Part shown: positions 1 through 7,942 of the stretch, piece by piece | Layout: each line of letters starts with the position of its first letter | Numbering within the stretch: position 1 is the stretch's first letter | Assembly (NCBI GenBank): GCA_038234715.1 | Contig: JBBQTD010000016.1 | Span: 1 to 63,135 of the forward strand | Source: SZAS-103 sp038234715 | GTDB lineage: Bacteria > Pseudomonadota > Gammaproteobacteria > Xanthomonadales > Xanthomonadaceae | DNA length: 63,135 bases | Reading direction: 5' to 3' | Position numbers and translations under genes: made by a program | The notes under the pieces: model-generated | The model's input: only the letters and a program-made list of their open reading frames with translations | Told to the model about the DNA's origin: nothing | Databases searched by the model: none

Positions 1-2
1 AA

Positions 3-434
3 GGGCGCTACAAAGCCTGCGTCGTGGACTCGGATCGCTACTTGCTGACGTGCCATCGCTATATCGAACTCAATCCGGTCAGGGTTGCCATGGTGGCGGA
101 ACCGACTGCGTATCGCTGGTCGAGCCATCGCTGCAATGCGAGCGGTGAGTTCGATGCGCTGGTGGTGCCGCACGAGCGCTGTCTGGCATTGGGAGACTCG
201 CAGCCAGCGCGCCAGTCGGCATATCGGGCGATTCTTGCGGAGGCAATTTCATCCGATGAACCGGCGCGCATCCGCAACTATCTTCAACAACAACGCGTGT
301 TGGGGGACCTGCACTTTCAGGCCCAGGTCGAAGAACTGGCCGGACGCTGTGCGATGATTCGTCCACGAGGTCACCAAAGGCGAGCGCCAATCGAAGTCGA
401 TCGGGCAACCGACGCAGACCGATTCTTCAAATGA
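3..434 (+). CDS. REP-associated tyrosine transposase (RAYT, Y1_Tnp family), C-terminal part
   Basis: The frame is open from the left edge, so the N-terminal catalytic part (HUH motif and Tyr) lies outside the window. The visible start GRYKACVVDSDRYLLTCHRY followed by IELNPVRVAMV and YRWSSHR is the typical C-terminal signature of Y1_Tnp/RAYT proteins. These single-strand transposases mobilise or maintain REP hairpins at their ends. The stop is followed at once by the element end AACCTGACCCCTTTG, which recurs in inverted form at 59.04 kb. The remainder is 143 codons. Family assignment is secure; activity cannot be judged. Confidence 0.9.
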   Translation, partial: GRYKACVVDSDRYLLTCHRYIELNPVRVAMVAEPTAYRWSSHRCNASGEFDALVVPHERCLALGDSQPARQSAYRAILAEAISSDEPARIRNYLQQQRVLGDLHFQAQVEELAGRCAMIRPRGHQRRAPIEVDRATDADRFFK

Positions 435-448
435 ACCTGACCCCTTTG
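434..448 (+). repeat. Right terminal repeat of the RAYT element
   Basis: AACCTGACCCCTTTG abuts the transposase stop codon. The same 15 bases form the right arm of the 75-bp element at 59041-59115, so this is read as the terminal inverted repeat of the RAYT element. The matching left arm would lie before the window. Confidence 0.75.
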
Positions 449-835
449 TCCTGGTGAGTTGCATAACGGCCTCCGGATGCGTCTTGTCTGATTGTGCCGT
501 CAGATCCGGCCACGGACCCAACGCCCATGGCTAAGCGACCGCCGTGCCAGGACATGATTGCCCGCTCCCTTACGATCCGCTTGCGCGAGTGCTCATTGCC
601 GTCTTTGCAGGGACATCCTCCGCAGCGAAGTAGCCGAGGGGCTTGCGTAGGTGTCGGCGTTGCGCGCGCGGGACCTCCTCGATCGTCCGATGCGCTGATG
701 CGTACTGACACGCAGGTGCGGAGGCGGTCATGCGACGGTTGCGTGTGGGTGTCGCATGGAAGCCGACCGGAGGGTTTGCTGCGCCGCGCTGATGCAAGGC
801 GGCCGGTGTCGCGTGACTTGCGGCGCATTGCCCCT
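449..835. other. Gene-free stretch between RAYT end and 21-bp array
   Basis: No reading frame here resembles a known protein. ORFs on both strands are short or are extensions of the frames opened by the neighbouring 21-bp array. No clear promoter or terminator is seen. Confidence 0.5.
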
Positions 836-1339
836 GAATTTTCCTGCGTACGCTGGTTTCCGCGGTCCGTACCGCACTCTCCGCGTCGCGCATGATGTTC
901 GCGAGGGAAAACGTCGTGGTCGAAGGCGCCGGTATCATGGTCGGCAGAAAAAAGACCATGGTTTTGGTTTCCTCGACCACGGTCGCCAGGAAAAATACCG
1001 TGGTTTCGGGTTCCTCAACCATGATGTTTTCTCCGGAGACCATGGTTCCGGCGCCGGCGACCACGGTGTTTTGTGCGCCGACCATGGTGTTGGCTGCGAA
1101 GTCCACGTTCGCTGCGGCGAAAACCATGATGATGATCGCGCACACCACGGTGTTGGTTGCGGAAACCATGGTCTTTTTTCTGTCGACCATCATGCTGACC
1201 GCGATGTCTATGGTTCCGGCGGCGGAAACCATGAAACCGAACCTGCGTGACATGGTCTTTTTTCTGGAAACCACGGTCTTTTCCCCCGGTGCGCTGTAGT
1301 CTGCCGCGCAAACCGCGATGTTTTCGGCGACGCCGACCG
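836..1339. repeat. 21-bp-phased imperfect repeat array 1 (core ACCATGGT)
   Basis: About 24 consecutive 21-bp units can be laid out without a gap. Units from about 899 to 1276 share the palindromic core ACCATGGT (often ACCACGGT or ACCATGAT) followed by 13 variable bases; units at both edges are more diverged. Examples of units are TGTTTTCTCCGGAGACCATGG, split as TGTTTTCTCCGG plus AGACCATGG, and the next unit ending GACCACGG. The period equals seven codons, so several frames on both strands stay open and give artificial proteins. Not a CRISPR: the conserved part is only about 8 bp. Confidence 0.85.
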
Positions 1340-1493
1340 CTTGCGCGGGCGCCGCGTAGTTCAATGGTCGCGAGCTGTTCCGTGGAAGCCGGGCCGCTTG
1401 GCCCGGGTTTTCCATGACCACGTTCTCCGGCGGGTTAACGAGGCACTTGCGCGATAATCGAGTCCCAATCCGTACGTTCGGTCGCCAGGCTCA

Positions 1494-2276
1494 ATGCAAC
1501 CTTGGTGGGACAAGATCCGGCCCTTCGTGCTGTCCTTCGGGATGCACGCCGCCGTGCTGTTACTGCTGGTCGCGGACTTTTCGCAGCGGCCGGCGGCGTC
1601 GGCGCATGCGGGGCGTGGCAGGCTGATCCATGCATCGCTGGTCGCGTGGCCGGCGGCGTCGTTCGGTGCGGTCGGCGCACAGGTGTCGCAATCGCATCCC
1701 GTAACCGCGCCCGCTGTGCCCACGCCGCGCAGCGCTGCAGAACAGCAACCCGCCAAGGCCGTGCCGAAGCCGCAGAAGGTGGCGTCTTCCGCGCAGGCAA
1801 GTGACACGAAACCAAGTCATGCAGCCTCACAGCCGGTGCAGGATGCGGCACCAGCCAACGTGTCGCTGGATCCGGACCCGGATGATCCGTATGCGCAGAT
1901 GCGCAGGGAGCGCGCGGAGGCCGAGCGTCGTTACCAACTCCAGCAACAGGCGATGAAGCAGATCGAAGATGCGAACGCGCAGCAGGGACAGTCCGCCGCG
2001 CCGGATGCATCGGCAGCATTGCCGTTCGGTGGGCAGGACAGCGACCAGGGCGGCGCGAACACGTTTCTTGCTGGCCTGCAGTTCAATGCTGGCAGCACTG
2101 CGACGCTCGCGCAGGGGCAGCCGTGGACCCAATGCGAGGCCGATGCAACGACCCCCAGAAATGGTGACGCCGACACGCTAGCGTGGATCGAGTGCCTGCT
2201 CGACCCATGGCAGACCGCACCAGAAGCTCCGGACCCCAAGGGCTCGATTTCGTGGCCAGTGCGGTTGAGCGAGTAG
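1494..2276 (+). CDS. Membrane-anchored Ala/Pro/Gln-rich protein of unknown function (TolA/TonB-like layout)
   Basis: The 260-residue product begins with a short basic/aromatic stretch and one membrane segment (residues about 10-27, FVLSFGMHAAVLLLLVADF), then a Pro/Ala-rich linker and a short charged coiled coil (about 135-165, MRRERAEAERRYQLQQQAM). The C-terminal 100 residues contain two Cys (CEADA, IECLL) but match no family I recognise. The layout resembles periplasm-spanning TolA/TonB-type proteins, but no TonB C-terminal domain is visible. It starts about 150 bp after array 1. Function unknown. Confidence 0.65.
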   Translation: MQPWWDKIRPFVLSFGMHAAVLLLLVADFSQRPAASAHAGRGRLIHASLVAWPAASFGAVGAQVSQSHPVTAPAVPTPRSAAEQQPAKAVPKPQKVASSAQASDTKPSHAASQPVQDAAPANVSLDPDPDDPYAQMRRERAEAERRYQLQQQAMKQIEDANAQQGQSAAPDASAALPFGGQDSDQGGANTFLAGLQFNAGSTATLAQGQPWTQCEADATTPRNGDADTLAWIECLLDPWQTAPEAPDPKGSISWPVRLSE

Positions 2277-2308
2277 GCCGCGCTGGAGCCCTCAAACAGA
2301 AGCCTTTG

Positions 2309-2350
2309 AAGCCCCTCTCCCTCCGCGAGAGGGATGGGGGTGAGGGGCGA
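2309..2350. repeat. CCCTCTCCC-type hairpin repeat, copy 1
   Basis: GCCCCTCTCCCTCCGCGAGA followed by GGGATGGGGGTGAGGGGCG forms an imperfect hairpin of the common intergenic CCCTCTCCC/GGGAGAGGG family. It lies 30 bp after the stop of the preceding gene and could end its transcript, although no T-run follows. Confidence 0.6.
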
Positions 2351-2387
2351 ATGTGCGGCAGTGTGTCCGACGCCGGCGCGATGCGCT

Positions 2388-2620
2388 CTGCAAGATTTTC
2401 AGTTGTCCCACTGCAACGTCGTTGCGCCGCAAGAGTTGCTACCCGTACCTCGTTTTACCCTCACCCCAACCCCTCTCCCGTGGGGAGAGGGGCTTGAATG
2501 GGCTGATGGCTCTGCAAGATTTTCAGTGATCCAACAGCATCATCGTTGCGCCGCGAGAGTTGCTATTCGTACCTGTTTTACCTTCACCCTAACCCCTCTC
2601 CCGAGGGAGAGGGGCTTAAC
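2388..2620. repeat. Tandem duplication (~118 bp unit) carrying two CCCTCTCCC hairpins
   Basis: Two adjacent copies start with GCTCTGCAAGATTTTCAGT (about 2389 and 2509), continue through CGTTGCGCCGC-AGAGTTGCTA, and each end in a hairpin of the type ACCCCTCTCCCG-GGGAGAGGGGCTT. The copies differ by scattered substitutions, so the duplication is not fresh. No coding sequence is seen. The second copy ends about 30 bp before the convergent ferritin-like gene. Confidence 0.8.
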
Positions 2621-2650
2621 GGCCGCAGGTAGAAGGATGAAGGGGTTTTC

Positions 2651-3079
2651 CTACTTCATCCCGCGCAGCATTTTTTCCACTTCCTCGATGTGCGCGGTTT
2701 CGCTGACGATCTGTTGTCGGGCGAGTTCTTCCAGCGCGACGTCGTCGTGCGCGAGCTTGAGCAGCACGTGGTATTCCTTCAGCGCCTCGCGCTCGAAGTC
2801 GAGGCTTTCGAGGAGGATGGTTTTCATGTCGTGCTGGTCGTTCTCGGGCACCTGGCGCACGCGCACGCTGGGATGCCCGCCGTAGGCGGTGATCTTTTCG
2901 CCCATCATCACGCCATGGTCCATCGCTTCGGTGGCCTGGTCGCGGAACCACTTGGTGATCGGGATGCGGGTCGGGCCCATGATCATGAAGCTGTAGTGCA
3001 GGTAGCGGGCGACTCCGGAAAGCTCGATCTCCAGCAGCAGGTTGAGCTGGCGCAGGGTGTCTTCGGATGCGTATGCCAT
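2651..3079 (-). CDS. Bacterioferritin/ferritin-like diiron protein
   Basis: The 142-residue product is a four-helix ferritin-like protein. Glu and His placed as in bacterioferritins are visible in LLEIELSGVARYLHYS, EAMDHGVMMGEK and the C-terminal SETAHIEEVEKM (two E-x-x-H motifs), consistent with a diiron centre for iron oxidation and storage or peroxide detoxification in the cytoplasm. The start chosen is MAYASEDTL, preceded by GGAG seven bases upstream; a longer frame adds 18 residues without a family match. The heme-binding Met of true bacterioferritin is not certain. Confidence 0.85.
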   Translation of the reverse strand: MAYASEDTLRQLNLLLEIELSGVARYLHYSFMIMGPTRIPITKWFRDQATEAMDHGVMMGEKITAYGGHPSVRVRQVPENDQHDMKTILLESLDFEREALKEYHVLLKLAHDDVALEELARQQIVSETAHIEEVEKMLRGMK

Positions 3080-3172
3080 TGGAATCTCCGGGGTCGAAAC
3101 CCGCATCTTGGTCGCGAATGGCGGCGATTGCACTGTCGCCGGTTGCGCCGTCGCCGGTTGCGCCGTCGCGAG

Positions 3173-3997
3173 TCAGTTGCGTTCGGTCTTGCGCCGTTCG
3201 CCGAACTCCGCGCGGAATTCGCTGAGTTCGCGGATCAGGGTTTCGATGTTCACCTCGTTCTTCAGGTTGACCTTGAAATCGGTTTCGGCGCGCGCGCGGT
3301 CCTTGAACGACTGGCGGTTCTGGCTCATCACGATCAGCGGTCCCTGCAGGCCGACCAGCACCGCAAGCGCAAGGTTGAAGAACGCGTATGGATACGGATC
3401 CAGCGGCTGCCGCATGATCATGGCGGTGTTGACGACGCACCAGCCCAGGGTCATGACCAGCAGGAAGATGATGAATTTCCAGCTTCCGTTGAGCTCGGCC
3501 ACTGTGTCGGCGAGGCGATCGCTCCAGGACAGGTTCTGCTCGAATTCCGCGTCGACGTTTTTCGCCGCGCGTGCCGACAGCATCGTGTTGGTTTCGCGCA
3601 GGCGCTCGCCCATCGTGCGCAGGATCGCCATCGCCGCGCGCGGGCGGCGGTCGAGGTAGTTCTCGAGGGTTTCGCGCTGCAACTCGAACAGCACCGCATT
3701 GCTGGTCGCGAGCGCGCTTGCGCTGCGAGGAAGATCGTCGAACAGCGACAGCTCGCCGAAGTATTCGCCGCGCGCGATGTCCTTGAGCGAAATGCGGTTC
3801 GAGCGCTCGCCGGGAAGGTGGATGTTCACGTCGCCGCTCTCGACGATGTACATCGCGGTGCCGGAGTCGCCCTGCGCGAAGATCATCGTGCCCGCGCGGA
3901 AATGCCGCGGCACCAGCGTGGCCGACAGTGCGACCAGGTCGTCTTCGGAAAGGCCCTCGAACAGGGGGATCGAACGCAACAGTTCGGTGGAGTCCAC
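3173..3997 (-). CDS. Cyclic-nucleotide-binding domain protein with DUF1003 membrane domain
   Basis: Residues about 5-125 form a CRP-type cNMP-binding domain (IPLFEGLSEDDLVAL, YFGELSLFDDLPRSASALA, the phosphate-binding cassette). Residues about 165-265 match DUF1003, with two membrane segments (FIIFLLVMTLGWCVVNTAM and YAFFNLALAVLVGLQGPLIV) and the following SQNRQ-DR signature. The start codon is GTG. There is no helix-turn-helix, so it is not a transcription factor; it probably is an inner-membrane protein gated by a nucleotide or other ligand. The gene is read in the same direction as the ferritin-like gene, 93 bp upstream of it. Confidence 0.85.
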   Translation of the reverse strand: MDSTELLRSIPLFEGLSEDDLVALSATLVPRHFRAGTMIFAQGDSGTAMYIVESGDVNIHLPGERSNRISLKDIARGEYFGELSLFDDLPRSASALATSNAVLFELQRETLENYLDRRPRAAMAILRTMGERLRETNTMLSARAAKNVDAEFEQNLSWSDRLADTVAELNGSWKFIIFLLVMTLGWCVVNTAMIMRQPLDPYPYAFFNLALAVLVGLQGPLIVMSQNRQSFKDRARAETDFKVNLKNEVNIETLIRELSEFRAEFGERRKTERN

Positions 3998-4139
3998 GAT
4001 CAGTTCTCCGCGATCAGGCAGGCATCGTAACGTCTTGGGGGTTCGGGTTCATGCATGGGCGGCGGACGGCCGGTAACGCCTTTCGCAATCGGACGCCGGG
4101 TGCGTCGGGGTGGCCTTGATCTCTCCCGCTGCGCAACAA

Positions 4140-4898
4140 CTACAGCTGCACTTCGTGGCCCATCGCCCAGGCGACCTTGTGCGGGTCGAATCCGGTCTCG
4201 ATGGTTGGCTTGACGATGCGGAAATACGGCGACACGTCGAAATCGCGCGGGGCGAACAGGCTGTGATGGCGGATCTGCAGCAGCTCGCGGCGCTTGCTGC
4301 GGTTCGACTTGTCCTCGTCATCGAGCACGACCTGCGACAGGATCGGGTAATGCACGGACTGGTAGGCCTGCGCAATGAGACTGGAACAGATCGCGCGGGT
4401 GGGATCGCCGCTGCCGAGCGCCAGCACGCGGCGCTTGAGCCGGTCGGGCACCGGCGGGGTACGCACCAGGTAACGCATCAGGTCCACCACGTTTTTCATG
4501 TCGTACTGGTCGCCAAGCCGCTCGAGTGCGAACCCGAGCACGCTGTCGATCTCCTGCGCGCTCAGCCCGACGGGCCGGCAGATGCGGGTGTGGAAGCCAG
4601 TGTACTTGTCCAGCGGGACGACCTGCACGCCCAGGATCACGTCGGCTTCGAGCAGCGTCGGCGGGGTGTCGGCCGATGCCTCGCCGACGCACAACGCCGC
4701 GTGCGACCAGGTGGACTGGGTCAGGTAGCGGATTGCGACGGAAAACCGGCTGTTGCCATCCACCAGCAGGACGTCGCCCTTGCGGATGGTTGCGGCGAGT
4801 TGCGAGGGCATCGACGTGGAAGGGTTGCGCCCACGGTCGATGGCCTTGGACAGGTACCGCGCCAGGGCGCGGCCGGTGCGTTCGCGTATGCCGAACAT
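4140..4898 (-). CDS. YiiX/YebB-like permuted NlpC/P60 cysteine hydrolase
   Basis: The 252-residue product shows the permuted papain-like layout: the His motif WSHAALCVG at about residues 84-92 and the later Cys motif AICSSLIAQAY at about 170-180. Segments GDVLLVDG and FSVAIRYLTQS fit the YiiX family, proposed to cleave amide or ester bonds in lipids or cell-wall peptides. No signal peptide is evident. It is transcribed towards the cNMP/DUF1003 gene, 142 bp away. Substrate unknown. Confidence 0.75.
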   Translation of the reverse strand: MFGIRERTGRALARYLSKAIDRGRNPSTSMPSQLAATIRKGDVLLVDGNSRFSVAIRYLTQSTWSHAALCVGEASADTPPTLLEADVILGVQVVPLDKYTGFHTRICRPVGLSAQEIDSVLGFALERLGDQYDMKNVVDLMRYLVRTPPVPDRLKRRVLALGSGDPTRAICSSLIAQAYQSVHYPILSQVVLDDEDKSNRSKRRELLQIRHHSLFAPRDFDVSPYFRIVKPTIETGFDPHKVAWAMGHEVQL

Positions 4899-5066
4899 GG
4901 TGCGACCCCCTGTTGCGTGTGCCGCTGGTCCCTCGTTTGCCTAGAGTAGGCACACCTGCGCCGACTCGCCATAGCATCGTGTGGGGCCATCCTTGCGCAG
5001 TCCCGCCCGGCAAGGATTGCGGCCAACCGGCGGCAGTCCCACCCGACCCCGCGCTAGAATGCGCTC

Positions 5067-5627
5067 ATGCAGCGCGACTTCCTCGTCAATCACTTCCTGA
5101 TCGCGGTGCCGGCGTTGGACGACCCCAATTTCGCGCGCGGCGTCACCTTGCTGTGCGAACACAACGAACACGGTGCGATGGGCCTGCTGGTGAATCGGCC
5201 ATCGGACTACCGGCTCGGGGAAGTGCTGGAACAAATGGACCTCGCGACCGAGCTGCCCGCGATCGCCGATGATCCGGTGATGTGCGGTGGACCGTTACTG
5301 CCCGACCGAGGCTTCGTGCTGCACGACGGTGGCGACGAATGGCCGTCGACGATGCGCGTCGCGCCGGGCATCGCGGTGACCACCTCGCGCGAGATCCTGG
5401 TGGCGATGGCGCGTGGTGCAGGCCCGCGCAGGCACCTGGTGACGCTGGGGTACGCGAGCTGGGGCGCGGGGCAACTCGAACAGGAGCTCGCGGAAAACAC
5501 CTGGCTGGCCGTGGCGGCCGATCAATCAATCGTGTTCGACCTGCCGATCGAGCAGCGCTGGCACGCCGCGGCAAGGCGTCTTGGAGTGGACCTGGGCCAG
5601 TTCCCCGGTTACATCGGCCACGCATGA
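5067..5627 (+). CDS. yqgE: YqgE/AlgH family protein
   Basis: The 186-residue product carries the family signatures LVNHFLIAVPALDDPNFARG, HGAMGLLVNRPS and CGGPLLPDRGFVLH. The family (UPF0301) has known structure but no firmly established biochemical role; AlgH was linked to alginate regulation in Pseudomonas. It overlaps the next gene by four bases (ATGA), and the yqgE-ruvX-pyrB order is conserved in many gammaproteobacteria. Confidence 0.95.
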   Translation: MQRDFLVNHFLIAVPALDDPNFARGVTLLCEHNEHGAMGLLVNRPSDYRLGEVLEQMDLATELPAIADDPVMCGGPLLPDRGFVLHDGGDEWPSTMRVAPGIAVTTSREILVAMARGAGPRRHLVTLGYASWGAGQLEQELAENTWLAVAADQSIVFDLPIEQRWHAAARRLGVDLGQFPGYIGHA

Positions 5628-6145
5628 CGCCAGTTGCGACCGCGCTCGGGTTTGATGTCGGCGCCAAGCGCATCGGTGTCGCGGTCGGCAATGGATTCTC
5701 GGGTACCGCGCGCGATGTGGCCGTCGTCGACATGCGCGAGGAGATCGCCGATTGGGCCGCGATCGACAGGCTGATGCGCGAATGGCGGCCCGAAGCGCTG
5801 GTCGTCGGCGATCCCCGCACGCCCGGCGAGGATGGCCGCGAATCCACGCTGACCCAGCCTTCCCGGCAGCGCGCGCAACGTTTCGCGCGCGATGCCGCGA
5901 AGCGCTATCCATTGCCGGTGTGGCTGGTCGATGAGCGCATGAGTTCGATCGATGCGGCGGCGCGTTTTGCGCAAGGACGCGCAGCCGGCGCGCGCAAGCG
6001 CAGTGCAGCGCGGAATCTCGATGCAGTCGCCGCAGCGATCATCCTCGAGCGCTGGCTGGGCGCACCGGACGATGCCGATCGCGTGATTGCCGCCGAATCG
6101 CCATCCGCCGACCCTTCCGTTCCCCAACCGCGCGCAACTTCATGA
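5624..6145 (+). CDS. ruvX: Putative pre-16S rRNA nuclease / Holliday junction resolvase-like protein
   Basis: The 173-residue product has the RNase H-like YqgF fold: LGFDVGAKRIGVAVGN at the N terminus (first catalytic Asp), PEALVVGDPRTP in the middle, VWLVDERMSS (Glu/Arg) and the final RNLDAVAAAIILERWL with the last catalytic Asp. The family processes the 5' end of 16S rRNA. The ATG start overlaps the yqgE stop, and the gene overlaps pyrB by four bases, so the three genes are co-translated. The C-terminal tail of about 20 residues is longer than usual. Confidence 0.95.
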   Translation: MTPVATALGFDVGAKRIGVAVGNGFSGTARDVAVVDMREEIADWAAIDRLMREWRPEALVVGDPRTPGEDGRESTLTQPSRQRAQRFARDAAKRYPLPVWLVDERMSSIDAAARFAQGRAAGARKRSAARNLDAVAAAIILERWLGAPDDADRVIAAESPSADPSVPQPRATS

Positions 6146-7122
6146 CCGACACCGCCTTGCCCGATGCCGCCCTGTTCGACCCCCAGCTGCGCGCCGATGG
6201 AACCTTGCGCCATCTGCTGACGCTGGAAGGATTGCCGCGCGCGTCGATCGAGCGCGTTCTCGATGCCGCGCAGGATCTGCGCTCCGATGCCCTGTCCGGG
6301 ACCGCGTTGCGCGGACGGCTTGCCGGACGCACCGTCTGCAACCTGTTCCTCGAACCATCCACGCGCACCCGCAGCGCGTTTCATTTCGCCGCGACCCGGC
6401 TGGGCGCGGATGTGCTGAGTTTCGATCTGTCGGCATCGTCGGCAGGCAAGGGCGAGACCACCCTGGATACGCTGCGCAACCTCGAGGCGATGGGCGTCGA
6501 TTGCTTTGTCGTGCGTGCGGGCGAGAACGGCGCGGTCGCGGCACTCGCCGCGCGGGCGGCCGCGGGCACAGCGATGATCAATGCAGGCGATGGCCGCCAC
6601 CAGCACCCCACCCAGGGCTTGCTGGACATGCTGACGCTGCGTCAGGCGAAGGGCCGCGATTTTTCTGGGCTCACCGTGCTGATCGTCGGCGATGTGCGGC
6701 ATTCGCGCGTTGCGCGTTCCGACCTGGCAGCGCTGCGCACGCTCGGCTGCGGCGAGATCCGCGTGTGCGCGCCGCAGCCGTTGCTGCCGTCTCCGGACGA
6801 ACTCGAAGGATGCCTGGTCAGCCACGACTTCGACGCAATGCTCGATGGCGTGGACGCCTTCATGATGTTGCGCCTGCAACGCGAGCGCATGGAGGAGGGA
6901 CTGGTGCCGTCGATGGATGCGTATTTCCGCGATTTCGGACTCGATGCGGCGCGCCTGGCGCGCGCGAAACCCGATGCGGTGGTGCTGCATCCGGGGCCGA
7001 TGAATCGCGGGGTGGAAATCAGTGATGAGGTCGCGGATGGATCGCAATCGCTGATCCTGGCGCAGGTGTCGAATGGGGTGGCGGTGAGGATGGCGGTGAT
7101 GTTGGAGTTGATAGGGGGTTGA
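6142..7122 (+). CDS. pyrB: Aspartate carbamoyltransferase catalytic chain
   Basis: PyrB joins carbamoyl phosphate and aspartate in the second step of pyrimidine synthesis. All key motifs are visible: FLEPSTRTRSAF (carbamoyl-phosphate loop), DGRHQHPTQGLLDM, IVGDVRHSRVARS, MLRLQRERM and LHPGPMNRGVE. At 326 residues it is the length of class A/B chains. No pyrI or dihydroorotase-like pyrC' follows; a repeat region does, so this is the last gene of the yqgE-ruvX-pyrB unit. Confidence 0.97.
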   Translation: MTDTALPDAALFDPQLRADGTLRHLLTLEGLPRASIERVLDAAQDLRSDALSGTALRGRLAGRTVCNLFLEPSTRTRSAFHFAATRLGADVLSFDLSASSAGKGETTLDTLRNLEAMGVDCFVVRAGENGAVAALAARAAAGTAMINAGDGRHQHPTQGLLDMLTLRQAKGRDFSGLTVLIVGDVRHSRVARSDLAALRTLGCGEIRVCAPQPLLPSPDELEGCLVSHDFDAMLDGVDAFMMLRLQRERMEEGLVPSMDAYFRDFGLDAARLARAKPDAVVLHPGPMNRGVEISDEVADGSQSLILAQVSNGVAVRMAVMLELIGG

Positions 7123-7200
7123 GTTTCTCTCTTTCCTGTTTGTTTGAGCAGGGAAGGGTTGGCGAAGGGCGCATTGATGCGAGCCCGTTGGGGCTATCTA

Positions 7201-7480
7201 GATCAAGAGCGTTCCGTCCGCTGCGCGGCCGGGTTCATCTTTCTTGCTTGTCCAAGAAAGACGGAACCAGAAAGAAGACACCCCTTGCTCACGCCCTGCG
7301 GACATCCTGTCCTTCGGGTCCGCGTGCGGCGACGGAATTTTTCGACGGTGCATCCGTGCACCGACGAAAAACGGTGCGCATCGTGCGCACCGCCCTGCGG
7401 GTTGATCCGCCGCCGCCCGCCGCTCCGCAGGGGCCCAGGAGCGCCGGGCATCGTGCCCTTTGAGCAAAGCAGTAGCGTGC
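7201..7480 (+). repeat. Dispersed ~280-bp repeat, left copy of an inverted pair
   Basis: Starts ATCAAGAGCGTTCCGTCCGC and includes GGGTTCATCTTTCTTGCTTG, GACGGAACCAGAAAGAAGAC and the palindrome GGTGCATCCGTGCACC. The same sequence returns as its reverse complement at 7555-7833. I recall spurious short proteins from this family being annotated often in Xanthomonas/Lysobacter relatives. No gene is supported inside. Confidence 0.85.
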
Positions 7481-7554
7481 GCTGCGCGCAACAATGTCAT
7501 TTCAAGCAAAGAGCGTCCGCTTTCGCTGGCGCCGCAATTCCGCAATCGGATCAT

Positions 7555-7833
7555 CGACTGCTCTTGCCTGTCGCGGGCACGATGCCCGCTGCTCCTGGGG
7601 TCCCCTGCGTTGCGGTGTGTGGCGGCGGATCAGCCCGAAGGGTGGCCGACACGATGTCGGCCATCGTTTCGTCGGCACACGGATGTGCCGTCGAAACGAC
7701 CCGCCGCCATGCACGGACCTGCAGGACAGGATGTCCGGAAGGCGCAACGCCGGGGCGTCTTCTTTCTGGTTCCGTCTTTCTTCGACGAGGAAGAAAGATG
7801 AACCCGGCCGCACAGCGGACGGAACGCTCTTGA
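7555..7833 (-). repeat. Dispersed ~280-bp repeat, right copy (inverted)
   Basis: Reverse-complement copy of the 7201-7480 repeat, ending GCGGACGGAACGCTCTTGAT. The order of blocks is kept: GGGCACGATGCCC, GGCACACGGATGTGCC, AGGACAGGATGTCC and GTCTTCTTTCTGGTTCCGTC. A short third fragment (GCGGACGGAACGCTTTAGC) follows at about 7876-7895. Paired copies could form a large cruciform or an RNA hairpin that separates pyrB from tonB. Confidence 0.85.
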
Positions 7834-7942
7834 TGTCGAAGCGTTTCGCCAAGCAACGAATATGAACCCGCCGCCGCGCGGACGGAACGCTTTAGCTGTC
7901 AGAAGCGTCATCTCGACCTGTCGAAGGCACAACCACTGCAAA

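Noticed and set aside
836..1339. CRISPR array
   Set aside because: Conserved repeat is only about 8 bp and the unit 21 bp, far below CRISPR repeat and spacer lengths; no cas genes.
570..1421. Long ORFs on both strands over array 1 (283 codons minus, 135 codons plus)
   Set aside because: Period 21 keeps any stop-free frame open; there is no ribosome site or family match, and the peptides are mere heptad echoes of the repeat.
2690..4030. 446-codon ORF on the plus strand
   Set aside because: Lies antisense to the ferritin-like and cNMP/DUF1003 genes, which have clear family motifs.
7144..7865. Overlapping short ORFs in the 7.2-7.8 kb inverted repeat
   Set aside because: Both copies give similar peptides in several frames; a repeat family explains them better than genes.
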